Assembly (NCBI GenBank): GCA_013398955.1
Contig: VWPU01008504.1
Span: 45,011 to 109,010, forward strand
Length of the DNA stretch: 64,000 nucleotides
Source of the DNA: Callaeas wilsoni
Lineage: Eukaryota > Chordata > Aves > Passeriformes > Callaeidae
Direction of reading: 5' to 3'
This document shows, piece after piece, positions 1 through 13,453 of the stretch (the first letter of the stretch is position 1; the number at the start of each line of letters is the position of its first letter). The position numbers and the translations under genes are program-made. The notes under the pieces are model-generated. The model made no database searches. It worked only from the letters and a program-made list of their open reading frames with translations, and was not told where the DNA came from.

Positions 1-2385
1 ATCCTAAACTTATTAATTATTTTTTAGAGCACACTCAAGATGTAGGCAAATAAAACAATAAAGAAAAAAAAATGTAATATGAGCTGTTTATTTTTGTATA
101 CATATATCTGGCATGCAAATTAAGTATGTTTTCTTCTTACCTTTAAGCTTGTTTGGTTTTTTTTGCATAACAAGGAGGCTACCACTCTTGGAATCCTGCT
201 AGTTCAGGGAAATCTATTCAGAGACACTCAGGATGACAACCAGTGAGACTGAAGTGTCACTTAATAAGCTGCCCTTAACAGGATTTAACTACTGGGACTT
301 GGAATTTTAGTCCTTCCAGTAATTTTGATTGGCCTGAAGGGACATCCCAAAGATGAAAACTCTTTCTCAAGTTTCAAACTAAGATTCTGTTGCACTTAAA
401 AACAATCAGTGGCTCTGGTTCTTATCCCTTCTGCATTCCCCAGCTACAAGTAGAAAGGCCAGGAAAAACAAGAATACATTTCACATTTCCTTCTGTTACT
501 TGGGGAATCTGTGTGTGCAGGAACTGTTTTCTTTCTCTTAAGGCACATGATGCAGATTTAAGCCATCCTACCCAAAGATGCTGTTCCTAAATCACTGAGA
601 AATACTGAATTCCTACTTGCACTGCATAGAAAATAGTGATTAACACTGGATGTATCCCAGTTTTGCCAGAGTTGATAGTTCCAGGCAACTAATGCCCCTC
701 ACTGATTTAAATATCTTTATAAAGAATGGAAATCACTGTATCTCACTCTACAGACCAAAACCAGACAGAGACCCTTTCTGGTTAACTTAAATTTTGACAC
801 TTGCATGCCAGTGTATTACCTATTAATTTTTAAAACATGTCTCATCATCTTATAAACCAAGGAACAGACTCGAGGCTGCTGCAGATCTCTAGGAATTTCA
901 CACATGGCGTTTGGAATGTCTGCAAGGAACCCTATCCCTTGCCCTGGAAACAGGCAGGAGAACTCACCCTGAAACACATGAAAACTCCAACAGGGTTCTC
1001 ACACAGCTCTCTCAGGAGAGAGGGAAGTACAGAAGGCAAGTGGAATTTGGAGGAGGAATCTTCTGTTTGACATGGAGCAAACCTTTTAACTGGGGGAGCC
1101 TTGGGCTGCCAATTCTCATTAACACAGGGATGAAAAACCCCTGCTTTGTCTCAGAAGTCCACACAACAATTCTGAAGAGCATTACCATGAGTTTAAACCT
1201 GAGGCTTACTAAAATTTTTACGTTTCTTATGCTGCTCTGGGTAAAAACACTCAGCTCACCATTTTGTCTAACTTAATGACTTTTTATCTTTGAGAAACAA
1301 CTTGATACCAACACACAATTCCGTAAGGCAGCAGGGAAGGAAAAGAAAGAAAGCCTTTTGAATGTTGTATGTGCTCTGTGATGCAGCCTGCAAGTTAAGA
1401 GATTGCCTTTCTGACCCCATTTGCTCATTTGACCCCATTCTCTGCTCATGTGGAATGTTACCTAATGAAATCGTTACGGGCCTCTCCTCACTTATGTATT
1501 CATATTTAAGGCATGAAGCATCCAGGAGTTCACCTTTGGCACAGAGAGATTTTCAAAGACTTCTTCCAAAATTTAACTGCTTCAATGAGTTCAAGCAGAA
1601 TATGTGTTTGTGGTAACAGCTCCCAACTAAAAAGACAAAGTTTTTTGACAAAAATTCCTACGAAAAATGTAAAAGCATGGTAGAAAAAGTCACCCATGGC
1701 AACTCTGAAGCTGATGGATCACCTGAAATTGTGTTATAGAAGCAAGCAATGCACTGTATTGTGCATCTTACTCAGCTGTGGGAAGGTGAATATTCCCCTT
1801 TTTCTGTGTTAAACTACAGCTGTTTGTCTTTTTCCACACTCAAATACAACACGAGAACGGGCTGAAGTGGTCGATGTCACCTGAGCACTTTCAGGTGCTG
1901 GATAAGGAACAACTTGGTAATTCTGGGCCACAAAATCAGACATCAGCAAGGGACATTGTTGTGTCTTCCCCTGTAACACAGGGGCAGGCAACAGTGGAGG
2001 GAAAAGAGGATGAGAGAGACACGAGAGGTGACAATGCCAGTGACAAGGGAGCAAAGGGACTATGAGCAGATGAAGTGTCTCAGGGGAAGTGAAAATGAAA
2101 ATCAGGTCACGCCACACATATAAAACCTCTAGGGTCTAATGGCTCTCTGGCTGAGCTCCTTAAAGGATGTATGCACTGAGTAAGCACCCAATTAGATAAA
2201 AGCCCTATTAACTATTAGTGAGCAGAAGGTTTTTCTCTGCTGCTTTAACACGTCCAGTGAACTTACTACAGTTTTTTAGTGTTCTTACACACAGAAGACC
2301 TCTAGTTCAGTTAAAAAAAGCATCATTTTCAGGACTGAGTGAGAGACTCTAACCATGTGAATAGAGAAACACAGGTTTTTCTTAC
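1..2385 (-). other. RALGPS2: RALGPS2 intron (continues off the left edge)
   Basis: AT-rich intron sequence with no recognisable exon or repeat. The short open frames here do not resemble the remaining RALGPS2 sequence (PH domain) and carry no splice-framed homology. Confidence 0.7.
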
Positions 2386-2440
2386 CTTTCAAATGCTGGC
2401 CAGGAAGTCTCTTCACTGAGCTCAGAACCATCACTGCTAC
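2386..2440 (-). CDS. RALGPS2: RALGPS2 coding exon (inter-domain region), most 3' exon in window
   Basis: A 55-bp exon: end of a split glycine, SSDGSELSEETSWPAFE, then two bases of an arginine. It continues the human-like string SGISIGSSDGSELSEETSWPAFER. The acceptor is ttctctag and the donor gtaagaa. The next expected segment, about NRLYHSLGPV and then the PH domain, was not found between here and position 1, so the gene continues off the left edge. Together the eleven exons in this window encode 361 residues, roughly human positions 55-415. Confidence 0.94.
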
Positions 2441-3433
2441 CTAGAGAAATGTAAGAATAAATGATACTTTATTTCTTCATCTACAAACCATCTCCATCAA
2501 TTGTATCTGAAAGAATCAGAATATTTGAGATTCTGAATATCAGAATATTTAAGATGAAATGCACAAAAACTTCAGTAAAATACTACAAGGAAAACACTTT
2601 GTGATTTGCTTCAGGAATTTCACATAAACTGAGATGGAGATTGAAGGCACAGGGTCTAGTTCCACATCAAGAAGCTGAAGAAAAGGAGCACTAATAAATG
2701 GGAATCGTATTTTCAAAATATAAAGAACACTCTAAAGACAGATTTGTCTGCATTTAGAACAACAGGTCACTTGTTTAAATAACTTCTTATCAAGTCATGC
2801 CCAGCCATGACACAGAGGTGCAAATTCATTGCTGAATCACCAACACATGACTTGAAAAGCCTTAAACAACTTTTTAAAGCTATCTCCCACTTACTCAATC
2901 AGATCACAACAGTACTATTTCCTTCTGTGCTTTGTAAACTAATCCACAATTATTTTATTTTAAACACTGAAAACAGAGGAAAAGCCCAAAACCCAAATGT
3001 CTGATGCATCCACTCATGGCAGTCCCATAAATAAGACAGTAACTTTACAATTCTGGTAAATCCCATCAGTCTGAAAATGAGTATTTAAATATAGATACAA
3101 AGTGAGTGTTATCTGCAATGTTAAAAATCAGTAAATAATTATCAGTAGAAATGCTGTTAACAGAACTCAGTAGCTTCTATACACAGTTCCAAGCTGTTGC
3201 CTTGCTGCTCTTCACCTTTCAGACCAGCCCAGCTACCCACATGAGCTATTACCCTTGTTCACCACTTCAAACCAACATTTTTGGCTCCAGATAATCCCAA
3301 TGCCTAAATTTCAGTGCAATTCAATGTCAGTCAATGCTTGAAGCCACTTTTTGGCACACTAACTTGCCACCTTGTTTGCATTGCTGCCTGAACACCCATA
3401 TATAAAGGGAAGAATTTGTTCACAATTATTTTG

Positions 3434-3465
3434 AAACAAACCAACCAACCAAACAAACAAACAAA
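3434..3465. repeat. (AAAC/AACC)n simple repeat
   Basis: An imperfect tetranucleotide run of aaac and aacc units in the RALGPS2 intron 2441-12460. Confidence 0.85.
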
Positions 3466-6400
3466 TAATCTGAATCAATGCTCCTTACATAAGAGTTCTC
3501 TCAGAGGAACAGCGCCTAAAAATGGGAACCAGCTCTCTGTAATTTTACACAGAAAATCAGCAGGGAAAAGTGGTGCCCTAAAAAATAATGTGTACAAACT
3601 AAGCCTGGATATTCACTGAGTAAACACGGAGTAAAGATGGAGGCAATAAAGATTTACACACAGCAGGGGTAATTCCAGCCAAGAGCCATGAAAATCTCAG
3701 CATGGGCTGAAGTTCCCTCTGTGCAAAATTTAAGAGAAAATACATGCCTTTATCTGCCAGCCAATTCAACTGAGATGTCTCTTTTGCAAACATTAGCTCA
3801 ACATCCACATATGAACATGATCTCTATGGGATACCAGATAATTTGGTCCCAGCTTATTCTGAGTATTTCCTAAAGGAAAGTCCAAAGCTGGTTCACACCA
3901 ACACTACAGTAAGAGCCATTTTAGTGGAAGGAGATGTCTAAGAGACAGAAGTGATGTTCCAGGGGAGGCAGAAAGGGCTGCAAGCAGGGAGGTAAAATAT
4001 TCCACAGGTAACTTGCATTACTTCCTAGAAGTGCCTGGAAGTTTTTAGCACTTCCATTTGCAGATCACTGATCCTTAAGCATCCAGCTGCTGGAAGGGTT
4101 ATGGCAGCACGAAGCTCTGTCCACAGAGGAGCAGCACAGTTACTCCTTCTCCTGGGACTCACATTTCTGTGGAGCTGTGAGGACAAGTGACCAAAGTTAC
4201 TATAGCTGAGTAAATGCTCGCACTTGGAGCGACCCTCTCAGACTGAATCTACATTCAGGTGCCACAGGGCAGCTGAGCACAGAAATGACTGTAAAAATAA
4301 TCAGAAATTCTGCTCGGCACCGTTTACACCTGAGCTGCAGCGTGGAGAAGAGAATGTGTAGACTGAACGCCACATTATTATCTCTAGACAGAAAGACCAC
4401 CAGATAAATCATGAAGTACCCCAAGAAATAAAGGAGTAACCTATCCAGGTGGAGCCTGCTGTTACAGTAGAAGTCTTTCCAAAGTCCTTATCATTTCCTG
4501 GAAGAAACAACTGTCACTAAGTACTTTCAGCAAATTCTACAATCCACATCACAGTGGAAAGCTCAGTGATTTATTTCATGCTAACGAAACCACAGATGCA
4601 TTCTCTGGAAGGCAATACATGAAGTCTCTGCAAATAAAGAAGTAACATGGTTTGGGGATGAGGAGACAGAATCAGATGTAACAATTCAGAGACAACTTTA
4701 AGCAGGCATTTTGGGTAAGACCTCCTAGCTGACTCTCTTTGAAGAAGGCTGCTTGTGATAGAATCTCTTACTGTAAGACCTTAAGATGCTCAAATCCATT
4801 TAGCAGTTGGAATGACAATTAGCATGGTAGATGTCAACCCCAACACAAAAATAGTTTTCCTTGCATGTAAATGAAGTTTTCCTTGTGGCTACTTGGAGCA
4901 ATCTGTCCTGCAAAATGGTGCAGTAAATCCTGTCAAGTCATTCAGCCAGCACTGAAAGCATTAGGGACACTTAGAATCTTATTTATTTTCTTACTACTGC
5001 TTAGATTTAGCTTTATACTAACAAGAAGTGCAGATTTACTATGACCAGAGCTCTACTTAATTAAGGCCCATGTGATAAATCCACACAAACCCCCTGACAA
5101 GACAGTATTATGAAGTTATTCTTGATATTTAAAGTAGGTTGATACATTAAAATTCTACCTGAAATGACATTTTGATGGCAACTGTATCAGCTTTGCTAAT
5201 AAAGTTACATTCCATTGCTGTACTAAGTACACTACAGAAAGATTTAAAAGCTACTGTTGCTTTGCAGAAATGCAAAACAATCTAGAACAAGAGCTGAAAT
5301 GTCACCTGTCACAGTGACAATTCTGGGTACAGTATCAGTACAGTCAGAAAACCTACAGGAATCTGGGGGCTTTGTAAACCAAAAGTTTAACTTTAAAAGT
5401 TAAATCTATAGAGAAATTGCCAATTACACTTAAAAGGAACATCAATTTGTACAAAAATTGTACAAAACATCATAGTGATTGATTTAACATTTCTAATCAT
5501 TTATAATGATGCCTACAGGAGTTGCAAACATTGTAACAAAAACGTGGAAAAGGTTGAATTTTAGCATTTGACTATTTCTCTACCATCTACCATATAAAAA
5601 CCTCTCCAACAGGATTTTTTAGATTCTAAAATCCTCTAGGAGTTATTTTACATGACACAAGTTCTGATACTAAAAACACTCCTTTCCTGAAAAGCAAAAG
5701 AAAACACCTTACATCCCTCCTTCCAAAACAAAACAGAGGTAAAAGGGACTGTTTTTAACTTCATAAAAGTTAGATGTCTAGCCAAGTTCTGTTTAAACAT
5801 TAAGTGCACTATTTGAGTGTCACCTCAACTGGAAATATTTCATTCATTCAGTACTCTAAAAATATATCACCTTCTTAAATTCTTCTCAAGTATGTACTCA
5901 ATATTTGAGTTTTTCCAACAACCTCAAGCAAGCCTTCAGGTTAAACTTACTAACAAATCCTAGTATAAGCCCTTTCTGTTAGTTAATGTTCTAAACAAAT
6001 TTTGGCTTTACGTAAGAAGCCGCAACACAAGACACTATCTTCCTAGTTTTCTTCATTGCTAATAAATTCATTGTGCAGGACTGAAAAAAAATAAAATCTT
6101 TATGAAGGTTTTTTCCTATCTTAGGAATAACAGCATTTGGCAAGATGGCTTTTTTGCTAAGTGTGCCGGTGATGATCTGAGAAGGCTCAGGACTGCCTCC
6201 AGAGCCCCAGCACTGCAGCTCCGTTCAGATGCGGATTTTCTGCTCACATCTGCAGATGTGCACAGGCAGATGGATGTCTGTGAGACGTCTGTGCTCCAGC
6301 CACACAAACAGCTCGAGGCTCCCAGATATGGGACAGGGAATGCCTGCGCTATCCCATACCCACTCCCCCGGTCACGGCACCCAGGCACTGCCCCAGGTCT

Positions 6401-6920
6401 GGGGATACCGAACTCTTAACACAGGCTTCCTTTATCCAGAAGTTAGTCCCCAAAGTTAAACAGGTGTTAACATAAACAAACCAACCCCAAAGAGTTTAGA
6501 AAGTCTTCAGACTAAAAATTCTTTCCCCTTCCCAAATCTGTCATCGACACTCTCTTGGCTCCAGTTACACCGTGTTTCCAGAGCTGGTGACGGAGCCGAC
6601 AGAGCTTGAAATTCTGCCGTGAAAACACACAAAACTGGTCAAGAGGCCTGAACATCAACGAATGAAGCACAGCACGGCCCAGACAACACCACAGAGATGG
6701 GCTCCGTGCCCTGAAAGCTCTGTTCTGCTTTGCAGAGTTCACAACCATACTGCAAATCCTCATATATAGTTCATGACCATTTAACTATTGTAAACTTTAA
6801 GCAGCTCAACTCTGGCTCCTCAGTTAACCAAACACAGATGGTAGGAACTCTGGCAGAGGACTCAAGCAATATCATGCCAGAGAATTGATAGAAACTTTTA
6901 ATACTATCACTGAGTTTCAC

Positions 6921-7262
6921 TGTGGATGCTAAAATGCTGTTAGCAGGGAAATTTTCTCTTCTTGCATTCATTCTGTGAGAACTTTTCCTTTGCTGTGTAA
7001 GCTATGGAAACCATAGATAGGGTTTTTGTAAATAGCGCTCATATCTGGTATCTTCTGACCTTGTGTACATTATATTAGGAAAAAACATTTCTAAGTGGGT
7101 GTCTGAGACTTTGACCAATCACCCTAGGAGAAGTGTGAACACTGTTCAATTACTTTATAAAACTAAAATATATAAATGGTATTGTAAATTTAATAAATAA
7201 TTCATTCCTCGCTCTAAACTCCTGCCTCGCTGCATCTCTGAACCCCTGCTTGAAAACCCACA
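6921..7262 (+). mobile_element. Solo LTR of an endogenous retrovirus, copy 1
   Basis: A 342-bp element bounded by the perfect inverted termini TGTGG and CCACA, with TG...CA ends as in retroviral LTRs. It is flanked by tttcac on the left and tttcat on the right, consistent with a 6-bp target duplication with one mismatch. Inside is an AT-rich promoter-like stretch and an AATAAA at 7192-7197. No gag, pol or env sequence adjoins it, so it is a solo LTR. A second copy of identical length lies in inverse orientation at 49666-50007. The family name cannot be given from sequence alone. The ORF fragments crossing it are incidental. Confidence 0.85.
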
Positions 7263-10200
7263 TTTCATCATGAAAAACTGGCAGAAGCAAATAACCAAAC
7301 GGATAAAGATGGGGCAGAAATAGGGTTTGTACAACTACAATGATTGCAGCACATCCAGAGCATGAGCCTTGGACCAAACAGTACCAATAAGGATTGGGCA
7401 AGAACTGGAGAGCTAGACTGTATCTTCTCCTCTCAAATCCAGGCACCTACCTTTGCATTTTTAACCTCTAATATGATACAGTTTATTTATTTATCCTCTC
7501 ACTAAAGAAGCAATAGTTCACAATAGCAAAAAGGGCTATCCATATTTAGAGGAAGAGACAGGCATCTATACACTCATACAAAGGAAATATATAAATAAAC
7601 CCAACATATTTCTTCTGCCTGAAATCTGATCTGATGACTCAGAGTCCTGCACACCTGAACAGCACAGTACAGGTTAAAGAATCAAACAAACACTGGCTGT
7701 GTAAAGGTCTTCCCTACTGTACAGGCTGCCAAGACCCCTGAAAGTAAATGTGTACCTACACCTATACTTCATTTATTTAAAGAGAAATATAACCCCTTGT
7801 AGAATTCAATAACTTCGAGGTGGTGACTTAAAAGAGGAATTCATTAAAATGCTGATATTCTCATATGTATTTCATGCCAGTTTGGGTTTGGAAACGCACT
7901 GCTCTTACAAAGGGACTTTCTTACATTACTTCATCCTGATTTAAAATACCCTCCTTTGACTCTGCAGTATTAATTCCTCTGGTTGCATTAGAACAAAGGC
8001 TGAAGTTATTCTCCAGTAATTGCAACACACAAACAAAGGCAAACGTTCAAGAGTTCTAGTTTTTCCAGAGCTTTCATCCATATCATTGTAGATTAGGAAA
8101 AATAAGTCGAAAAAAAATAGCTTGAGAAAGAATTTGCATCCAACACTGCTACAAACACAATCCATAATTGCTTCCTTTGAATTTTTAAACACCTCAAGTT
8201 ACAATCTCAGTTTCAGCAGTGTTTCTGTGTTCATAACTTCACATCTCTTTTTAAGTGGTATACATGAGACAGCACTCTCAAAGAGTAACTTCCTTAGCAA
8301 AATGACTTCGCATCCTGTAGGTTAGGTGGTCTGAGAGGAGGACGGCCACACAGAAACAACATATGAAAAGAAGGGCTTATTTTACACTGTCTCTTTGCTT
8401 CTTAAGAATTATCTGAACAATTTGCAACAGTAAACAAACTCAGCTTAAGAAATTCGGTAACGTAGCAGAGTCAAATTGTAAGAAATGGTGGAAATCCAAA
8501 GCTTCTGAGAAGACTTTTGAAACAAGCTGAACATTCCTGCAAAGATACTTAAGAGCACACTTAAGCAATAAATACTTTAAAAGTGTAAGAAAATTGGGAA
8601 TTAATAGAGAACCATGTATTCTTTAGAAAAATATCTTATGAATTAAAGGAAGTTTCATGCTATTTCTGAGTGGAACCAGGATCTAGTAAAATCATCTTAA
8701 TTTATCCTGCTTTTAGGTGAGGAGGTGACAGGAGGCAAATACAGGCAAGGGAACAGGTGGTACGAGCGTGCAGGTGGTTCTCTGAGCCCAGCCAAGAGCA
8801 ATGCTCACACCTCAGGAGGGCAGAGTGTACACAGTGACCTCACCAAAACAGTGACCTCATCCAAACACAGCCCTCCAAGAACAAAACCACCTTGTAGCTT
8901 CAGGCCTGGCTGATAGCAGTGAGTGGGGGCCCTCAGTGAACTTCCACTGCAAAGTAAAAGCATCTGTCCCAATTTACTAAAAGCAGATATTCTGGATTGT
9001 CTGCACAAAATGGACATTTTCAGCACTATTTGTCTGTCTGTATGTTCATGTGTTGACTCTCAAAAGTCTCTGCAATCAACAGAAATAAAGTGGGGTTTTA
9101 AAGACTCGACTCACATAAGCTCTTTTTAGCCACCCACCTCAGAATGAGATGAATGGTATCCTTGAGGATTTTCATTCTCTCTGTGATTACAGAGAGCTCC
9201 AATTGTAACCAGCTCAAATGCACTCATCTACATCATGAATGTCTAAAACTTACAAGAGACCATTTCCTCTTGTTACATTCTCAAATTCAAGAGAGCATTT
9301 CCCATCTGACACTGTATATGGGACTGGACAAGTGTTTCTTCCTTCTTATTAGGACAGTCCTGGCACTGCTGGAAAAAGATTTCTCACTTTTTAAAATCTT
9401 CTGTCCAGACAACAAGCACCTATTTATATAATGGCAGGGCGGCAACAGAACCAGACGTACAGCTCCCTGATTCCAGCATAACACACCACCAGCAGCTATG
9501 GAACACTGTCCCATAGTGTAGGAACAAGAACTGTTTTGACCCAAGCACAAGAAATTAATATAAAAGAGGCTGTATCTTTAATATTTTTGAGTTTGTTTGT
9601 TTTCAGAATGAGTTGAATGTACACAATCAGCCTCCAATCCCTAGAACTAAGAAAATAATCTGATAAAGGTCTCTGACCATGGCTGTCACATCACAGACCG
9701 GCCTATTTTGAGTAAATCCCATTCCTGTCTCACTTTCTGCATTGCTGCTGCTGCTTTAGGAATCACTCATCGCAATGAAAAACACCCAGTTAGTATATTC
9801 TTCATATGTGAAAGGTTAATGACATTGATGTAATAATTGTGGCATGCTCTGCACCACTCCCAGAACGGACTGTCAGCCTTTACCAGCACGGCATAACCCA
9901 AAATGTCCATCATCACTTCAATGTGTGTCTTAGGTTAGAGACCCACTGGTGGATTCCTGTGGGCAGTGTTGTTACATCGGTTGGTGTTTGGATATTTAAC
10001 ACAGCCAGATCCTATCAGATCCTCCAATACGAAAGGACTGGAAAGGTCTAAACACCTCTGAGCCCTCAAAACACAGGAGTGATTTAAAGCAGCATTACAG
10101 TTGTCTTTAAAGGCACATTCAAGGTGCTGACATAGCAGAAACTCTGTCCATGTTTTGAAGAAGGATCATTTATCCGAAAAGTTAAGTCCTATACAGGCTT

Positions 10201-12052
10201 ATATGTAAAAAAGGTAGTCCTGTTTCTAGAGCAACAGGTTTAAATCCACGTTTATGGGAAAGGTGAGGAATAACACTCCTTTCAGTACACACATTCAGGA
10301 GACATTTTCCTCACCGTCTTTTGAAGCCGTGTTGTAGAATACCATAAACCTCCTCTCTGCTGCAGTGACTGTACTAATTCCAAGTCCTGAGTAAACAGAC
10401 TACTTCAAACATGATGGAGGAACTCAGCAGCTTCAATCAACTTCCTTAAATCCTGCTGAGGCAGCAGCACAGGATGCCAGACAACTTACATTTCCAAGAA
10501 TTCTGCAGTAATAGATACTGCAAACCTCCAGAACTCACCCTCTTCTTCCATACATATTTCTAGCACCTCTATCAACCTTTTCTGTCATCGAAATTTTCAT
10601 CATCAAGAAGCAGCAAAAATAACAACACTGCTGGACAGTCAAAAGAGTGGGTAAAACTGAGTATGGGGAGGCTGGAGGTGAAAGAGAATGGGAGAGGGGA
10701 ATTTCTAACCACAAATGCTGATCTTGCACAAAATGTCTAAGGTTGCTGTTTTACAAGTCATTTATGCAAGTCTTCTAAAGTGGCAATTTTGTTCCAGCTT
10801 GTCAGGTCATGCTTGAGCTAGAGAACAGAACTGAAAAATTCAGAGAGGAGACAAAGTAGGAAAATCCTGTATTGTCCAAAACATATAAATGGTGACTGGT
10901 TCTCAACTGTACCTCATGAAAAACCGCCTGTCAGCTTTGGCAAACCTTCCCTTCTAGGCTTAAATGGAGGTACAGAAGTAATTTATCCCGGAAAAAAAGG
11001 ATCGACCGCAGAGAACTTCTTAGGTATTTAGATAGAAAACATCCTTAAAACACTGCCCTGAGAAAAGGGCAATGCTGCACCTCAGCAGTGGTGACAAAAG
11101 CTTGGTTCTCCTGCACCATGCAAGCCCTGGGAATGGGAGCTGCCTGGATGCTGAGGAGAAGCACCATTCCTGATGGATGACTTTGAATGAACGGCAAACT
11201 TTGCCACAGCAGAGAAGCTGCTGGGAACAGAGACAGGCAATGCACATTAAATAGTGGAAGCTGTCTGATGGGAACAGGCTCACTTAGACCAGCTACTTTG
11301 GTCTAATTCCATATGGCCTTCTCCTCAAGAAAATACACGTACAGCTCCTGAAAGCAGCATAATCTGACAATCTGTGACCTTGATTCCCTCCACGAAGGCT
11401 AAAAAGCAAAACTGCTTTTAAAATTCAGTTATCCGAAGAAATGCGAAGCACTACAAGGATCTTTCATTACCATAAATGCATAAAAATTGAACACCATTGA
11501 ATTCTATCAAACAAATAATTCTGAAAGAAAGGACTGCAGTGAGAGGTTCTATTTGTCCTCTATTTGTCTATTTGTTTGCAGCCCTGGCTGCAAACAGGTG
11601 GATTTGAGAGACACTTGTGTCCTGTCCTCCCTCCACTTAAAGGATCTGTGTGTAACAGGAAAAAAGAAAAACTCTTGTCACAGAAGAAACTCAGGAAGCA
11701 GAAGTTCTCAAAAAAAGAGTAACGTCCTAAACACGTGAAGATAAATAATTTATCAAAATTAACTAGATTCTGACATTTTGAGGTATCTGAAAGTTAGATT
11801 TCTATCTTCTGTCAAAGTCAGAAGTATTTAGAAATTATGCTCCTAAAACTGTCAGCAATTTACATTGTCAAGTCAATATGGCATTTTAAATAGAAATCCC
11901 ACTATAAAACTTTTTCAATTTGAATTGATTTAGGGGGGAAAAGAAACTTAATAGAAAATCATGCCCCGCACTTCCTTCCACCTCCATTGAGGAAGAGGAG
12001 TATCAGAAGCTGTATCACTAACAGGAATGGGGGGGGGGGGGGAAATCTTCTT

Positions 12053-12272
12053 TTTCATCATTTCTCAGTTCATGCTGAGTATAAATTAAGTCACCCTCTT
12101 TCCCCTACATTGCTCAGATTTATTCTACAACAGAAGCAGTATTTTAGAACAGCACTGCTGCAGGTATCGTCATCACCTAATGGTGCTAAAATCTTTATTA
12201 AAAGCCCAGGCAGTGCACGGGTGTGTTTGCAGCTCCTACCTATTGAAATTCCACTGGAAAGGGTGGAGCTCT
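12053..12272. repeat. Direct repeat copy A, likely assembly artefact
   Basis: This 220-bp block is repeated at 12274-12493 with one visible mismatch (C at 12059, A at 12280), and a single N (12273) separates the copies. It includes the last 33 bp (12240-12272) and splice donor of the RALGPS2 exon at 12461-12612, without acceptor or remaining exon. A 14-G run lies just upstream (12029-12042), a plausible cause of assembly failure. Confidence 0.9.
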
Positions 12273-12273
12273 N

Positions 12274-12493
12274 TTTCATAATTTCTCAGTTCATGCTGAG
12301 TATAAATTAAGTCACCCTCTTTCCCCTACATTGCTCAGATTTATTCTACAACAGAAGCAGTATTTTAGAACAGCACTGCTGCAGGTATCGTCATCACCTA
12401 ATGGTGCTAAAATCTTTATTAAAAGCCCAGGCAGTGCACGGGTGTGTTTGCAGCTCCTACCTATTGAAATTCCACTGGAAAGGGTGGAGCTCT
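12274..12493. repeat. Direct repeat copy B, contiguous with the intact RALGPS2 exon
   Basis: Offset by 221 bp from 12053-12272 and essentially identical. This copy runs uninterrupted into the complete exon at 12461-12612, so it is the copy consistent with the gene structure. Confidence 0.9.
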
Positions 12494-12612
12494 CAGCCTG
12501 CCCTCGGGATGGGACGTGGGGCTCCATGACACTGTCATCCAGCAGGTGCCGTGGTCCTGCGTTGGGGAATGTCGCGCTTTTAAATTCAGCCGTGTTCATT
12601 TTGTGTATGAAA
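12461..12612 (-). CDS. RALGPS2: RALGPS2 coding exon (inter-domain region)
   Basis: A 152-bp exon encoding 50 full residues: FIHKMNTAEFKSATFPNAGP, then RHLLDDSVMEPHVPSRGQAE, SSTLSSGISI, and one base of a glycine. This disordered, serine-rich segment lies between the RasGEF and PH domains. The acceptor is gtttctag and the donor gtaggag. The donor-side end is repeated 221 bp away at 12240-12272, next to a single N. That second partial copy lacks an acceptor and the rest of the exon, so this copy is the real one. Confidence 0.95.
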
Positions 12613-13317
12613 CTAGAAACGAACAAGGACACGACTGTTAGAACCTCGCCCTTGACAGGAATTGCCAGTTTTAAAACTGCACAGAACTCGAGTAACAAAG
12701 AGGAAGTCAGGAGTACATTAACAATTACTTTCAACATCTTATGCCATTTTTGTCTTCTATAACGCGTAATTGAACTGCAGCATTGCATTCTAGCTCGTTA
12801 AAGGTAAACTTACATAACAGAAGTTATTCATTACTGGGGAGCTACGATCTTGCATTTTGAAGACATGACAAGGGAAATGATGAGATAATGATCAAGATAT
12901 TATTAGAAGTACACTGATAGGGAAAAAGCCTGAAGCCATTACTGAACCGAGTTAGTCTACAAAGGAGGCTTCCCTGTAAAAATACCAATAAAGCAGGTAT
13001 ATAATTTTGAATTTGAAATAATTATAGTGGCATCGAGTTACTAAAAAGTGATAGTTTTGTCATTCAGAAAGAGCCATTCTGGTTAACTCATTGACCAGTC
13101 TTATCATCATAACTTCAGCCTTCCTATTTTGATTAATTCTCTTGGGTTGGGATACTGGCATTACGGTTCTGAGCTTGCTCCCTGGCCACATTGCTCTGTA
13201 AGTGAAGTACTGTGTACAAGTCATGCTACTTTTTACAAGCAAAGCTTTTGGATTGAAAGATGATACATCACTTTAAAAAAAAAAGCTTAGGATTTTTAGG
13301 TCAAGCAAAATGCTGAC
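12613..13317 (-). other. RALGPS2: RALGPS2 intron, 0.7 kb
   Basis: Short AT-rich intron with no repeat or additional exon visible. The flanking split codon (AA|T) joins in frame. Confidence 0.9.
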
Positions 13318-13453
13318 TTGTATCCCAGACTGTGACACTTCCTGTGTCCATGGGGTATCAGGTTCCGAGGTGAAGGGGGTGTTGGTGGTAGCAAGGCTCC
13401 TTCAGCTGCAACATTTTTCCGTCCACTTTGTGGAGATGCTCCAACTTCAGAGC
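13318..13453 (-). CDS. RALGPS2: RALGPS2 coding exon with PxxP SH3-binding motif
   Basis: A 136-bp exon encoding 44 full residues between split glycine and asparagine codons, including LLPPTPPSPRNLIPHGHRKC. The proline block (PPTPPSPR) is the PxxP motif by which RalGPS proteins recruit SH3 adaptors such as GRB2 and NCK. The acceptor is ttcccag and the donor gtcagc, an acceptable but non-optimal 5' splice site. The split codon AA|T (Asn) joins correctly to the next exon, supporting both boundaries. Confidence 0.94.

Larger units (their letters stand above)
2441..12460 (-). other. RALGPS2: RALGPS2 intron, 10.0 kb
   Basis: Known RALGPS2 sequence reads continuously across this intron (ISI|GSSDGSELSEE), so no coding exon is missing. 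It holds a simple repeat (3434-3465), solo LTR copy 1 (6921-7262), a 14-G run (12029-12042) and the duplicated block 12053-12272 with its false partial exon. Nothing else is recognisable. Confidence 0.85.

Noticed and set aside
7150..7446. 98-codon minus-strand frame sharing residues with one at 49653-49853
   Set aside because: The similarity is explained by both crossing copies of the same 342-bp LTR; not a protein family.
12029..12042. 14-G run as a regulatory G-quadruplex
   Set aside because: A single homopolymer beside a misassembled junction; more likely a sequencing problem spot than a functional element.
12240..12272. Second RALGPS2 exon (tandem exon duplication)
   Set aside because: Only 33 bp with a donor, no acceptor, and exactly at a single-N junction of a 220-bp near-identical repeat; best explained as an assembly artefact.
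12331..12762. 143-codon plus-strand frame
   Set aside because: It is the antisense shadow of the RALGPS2 exon at 12461-12612.
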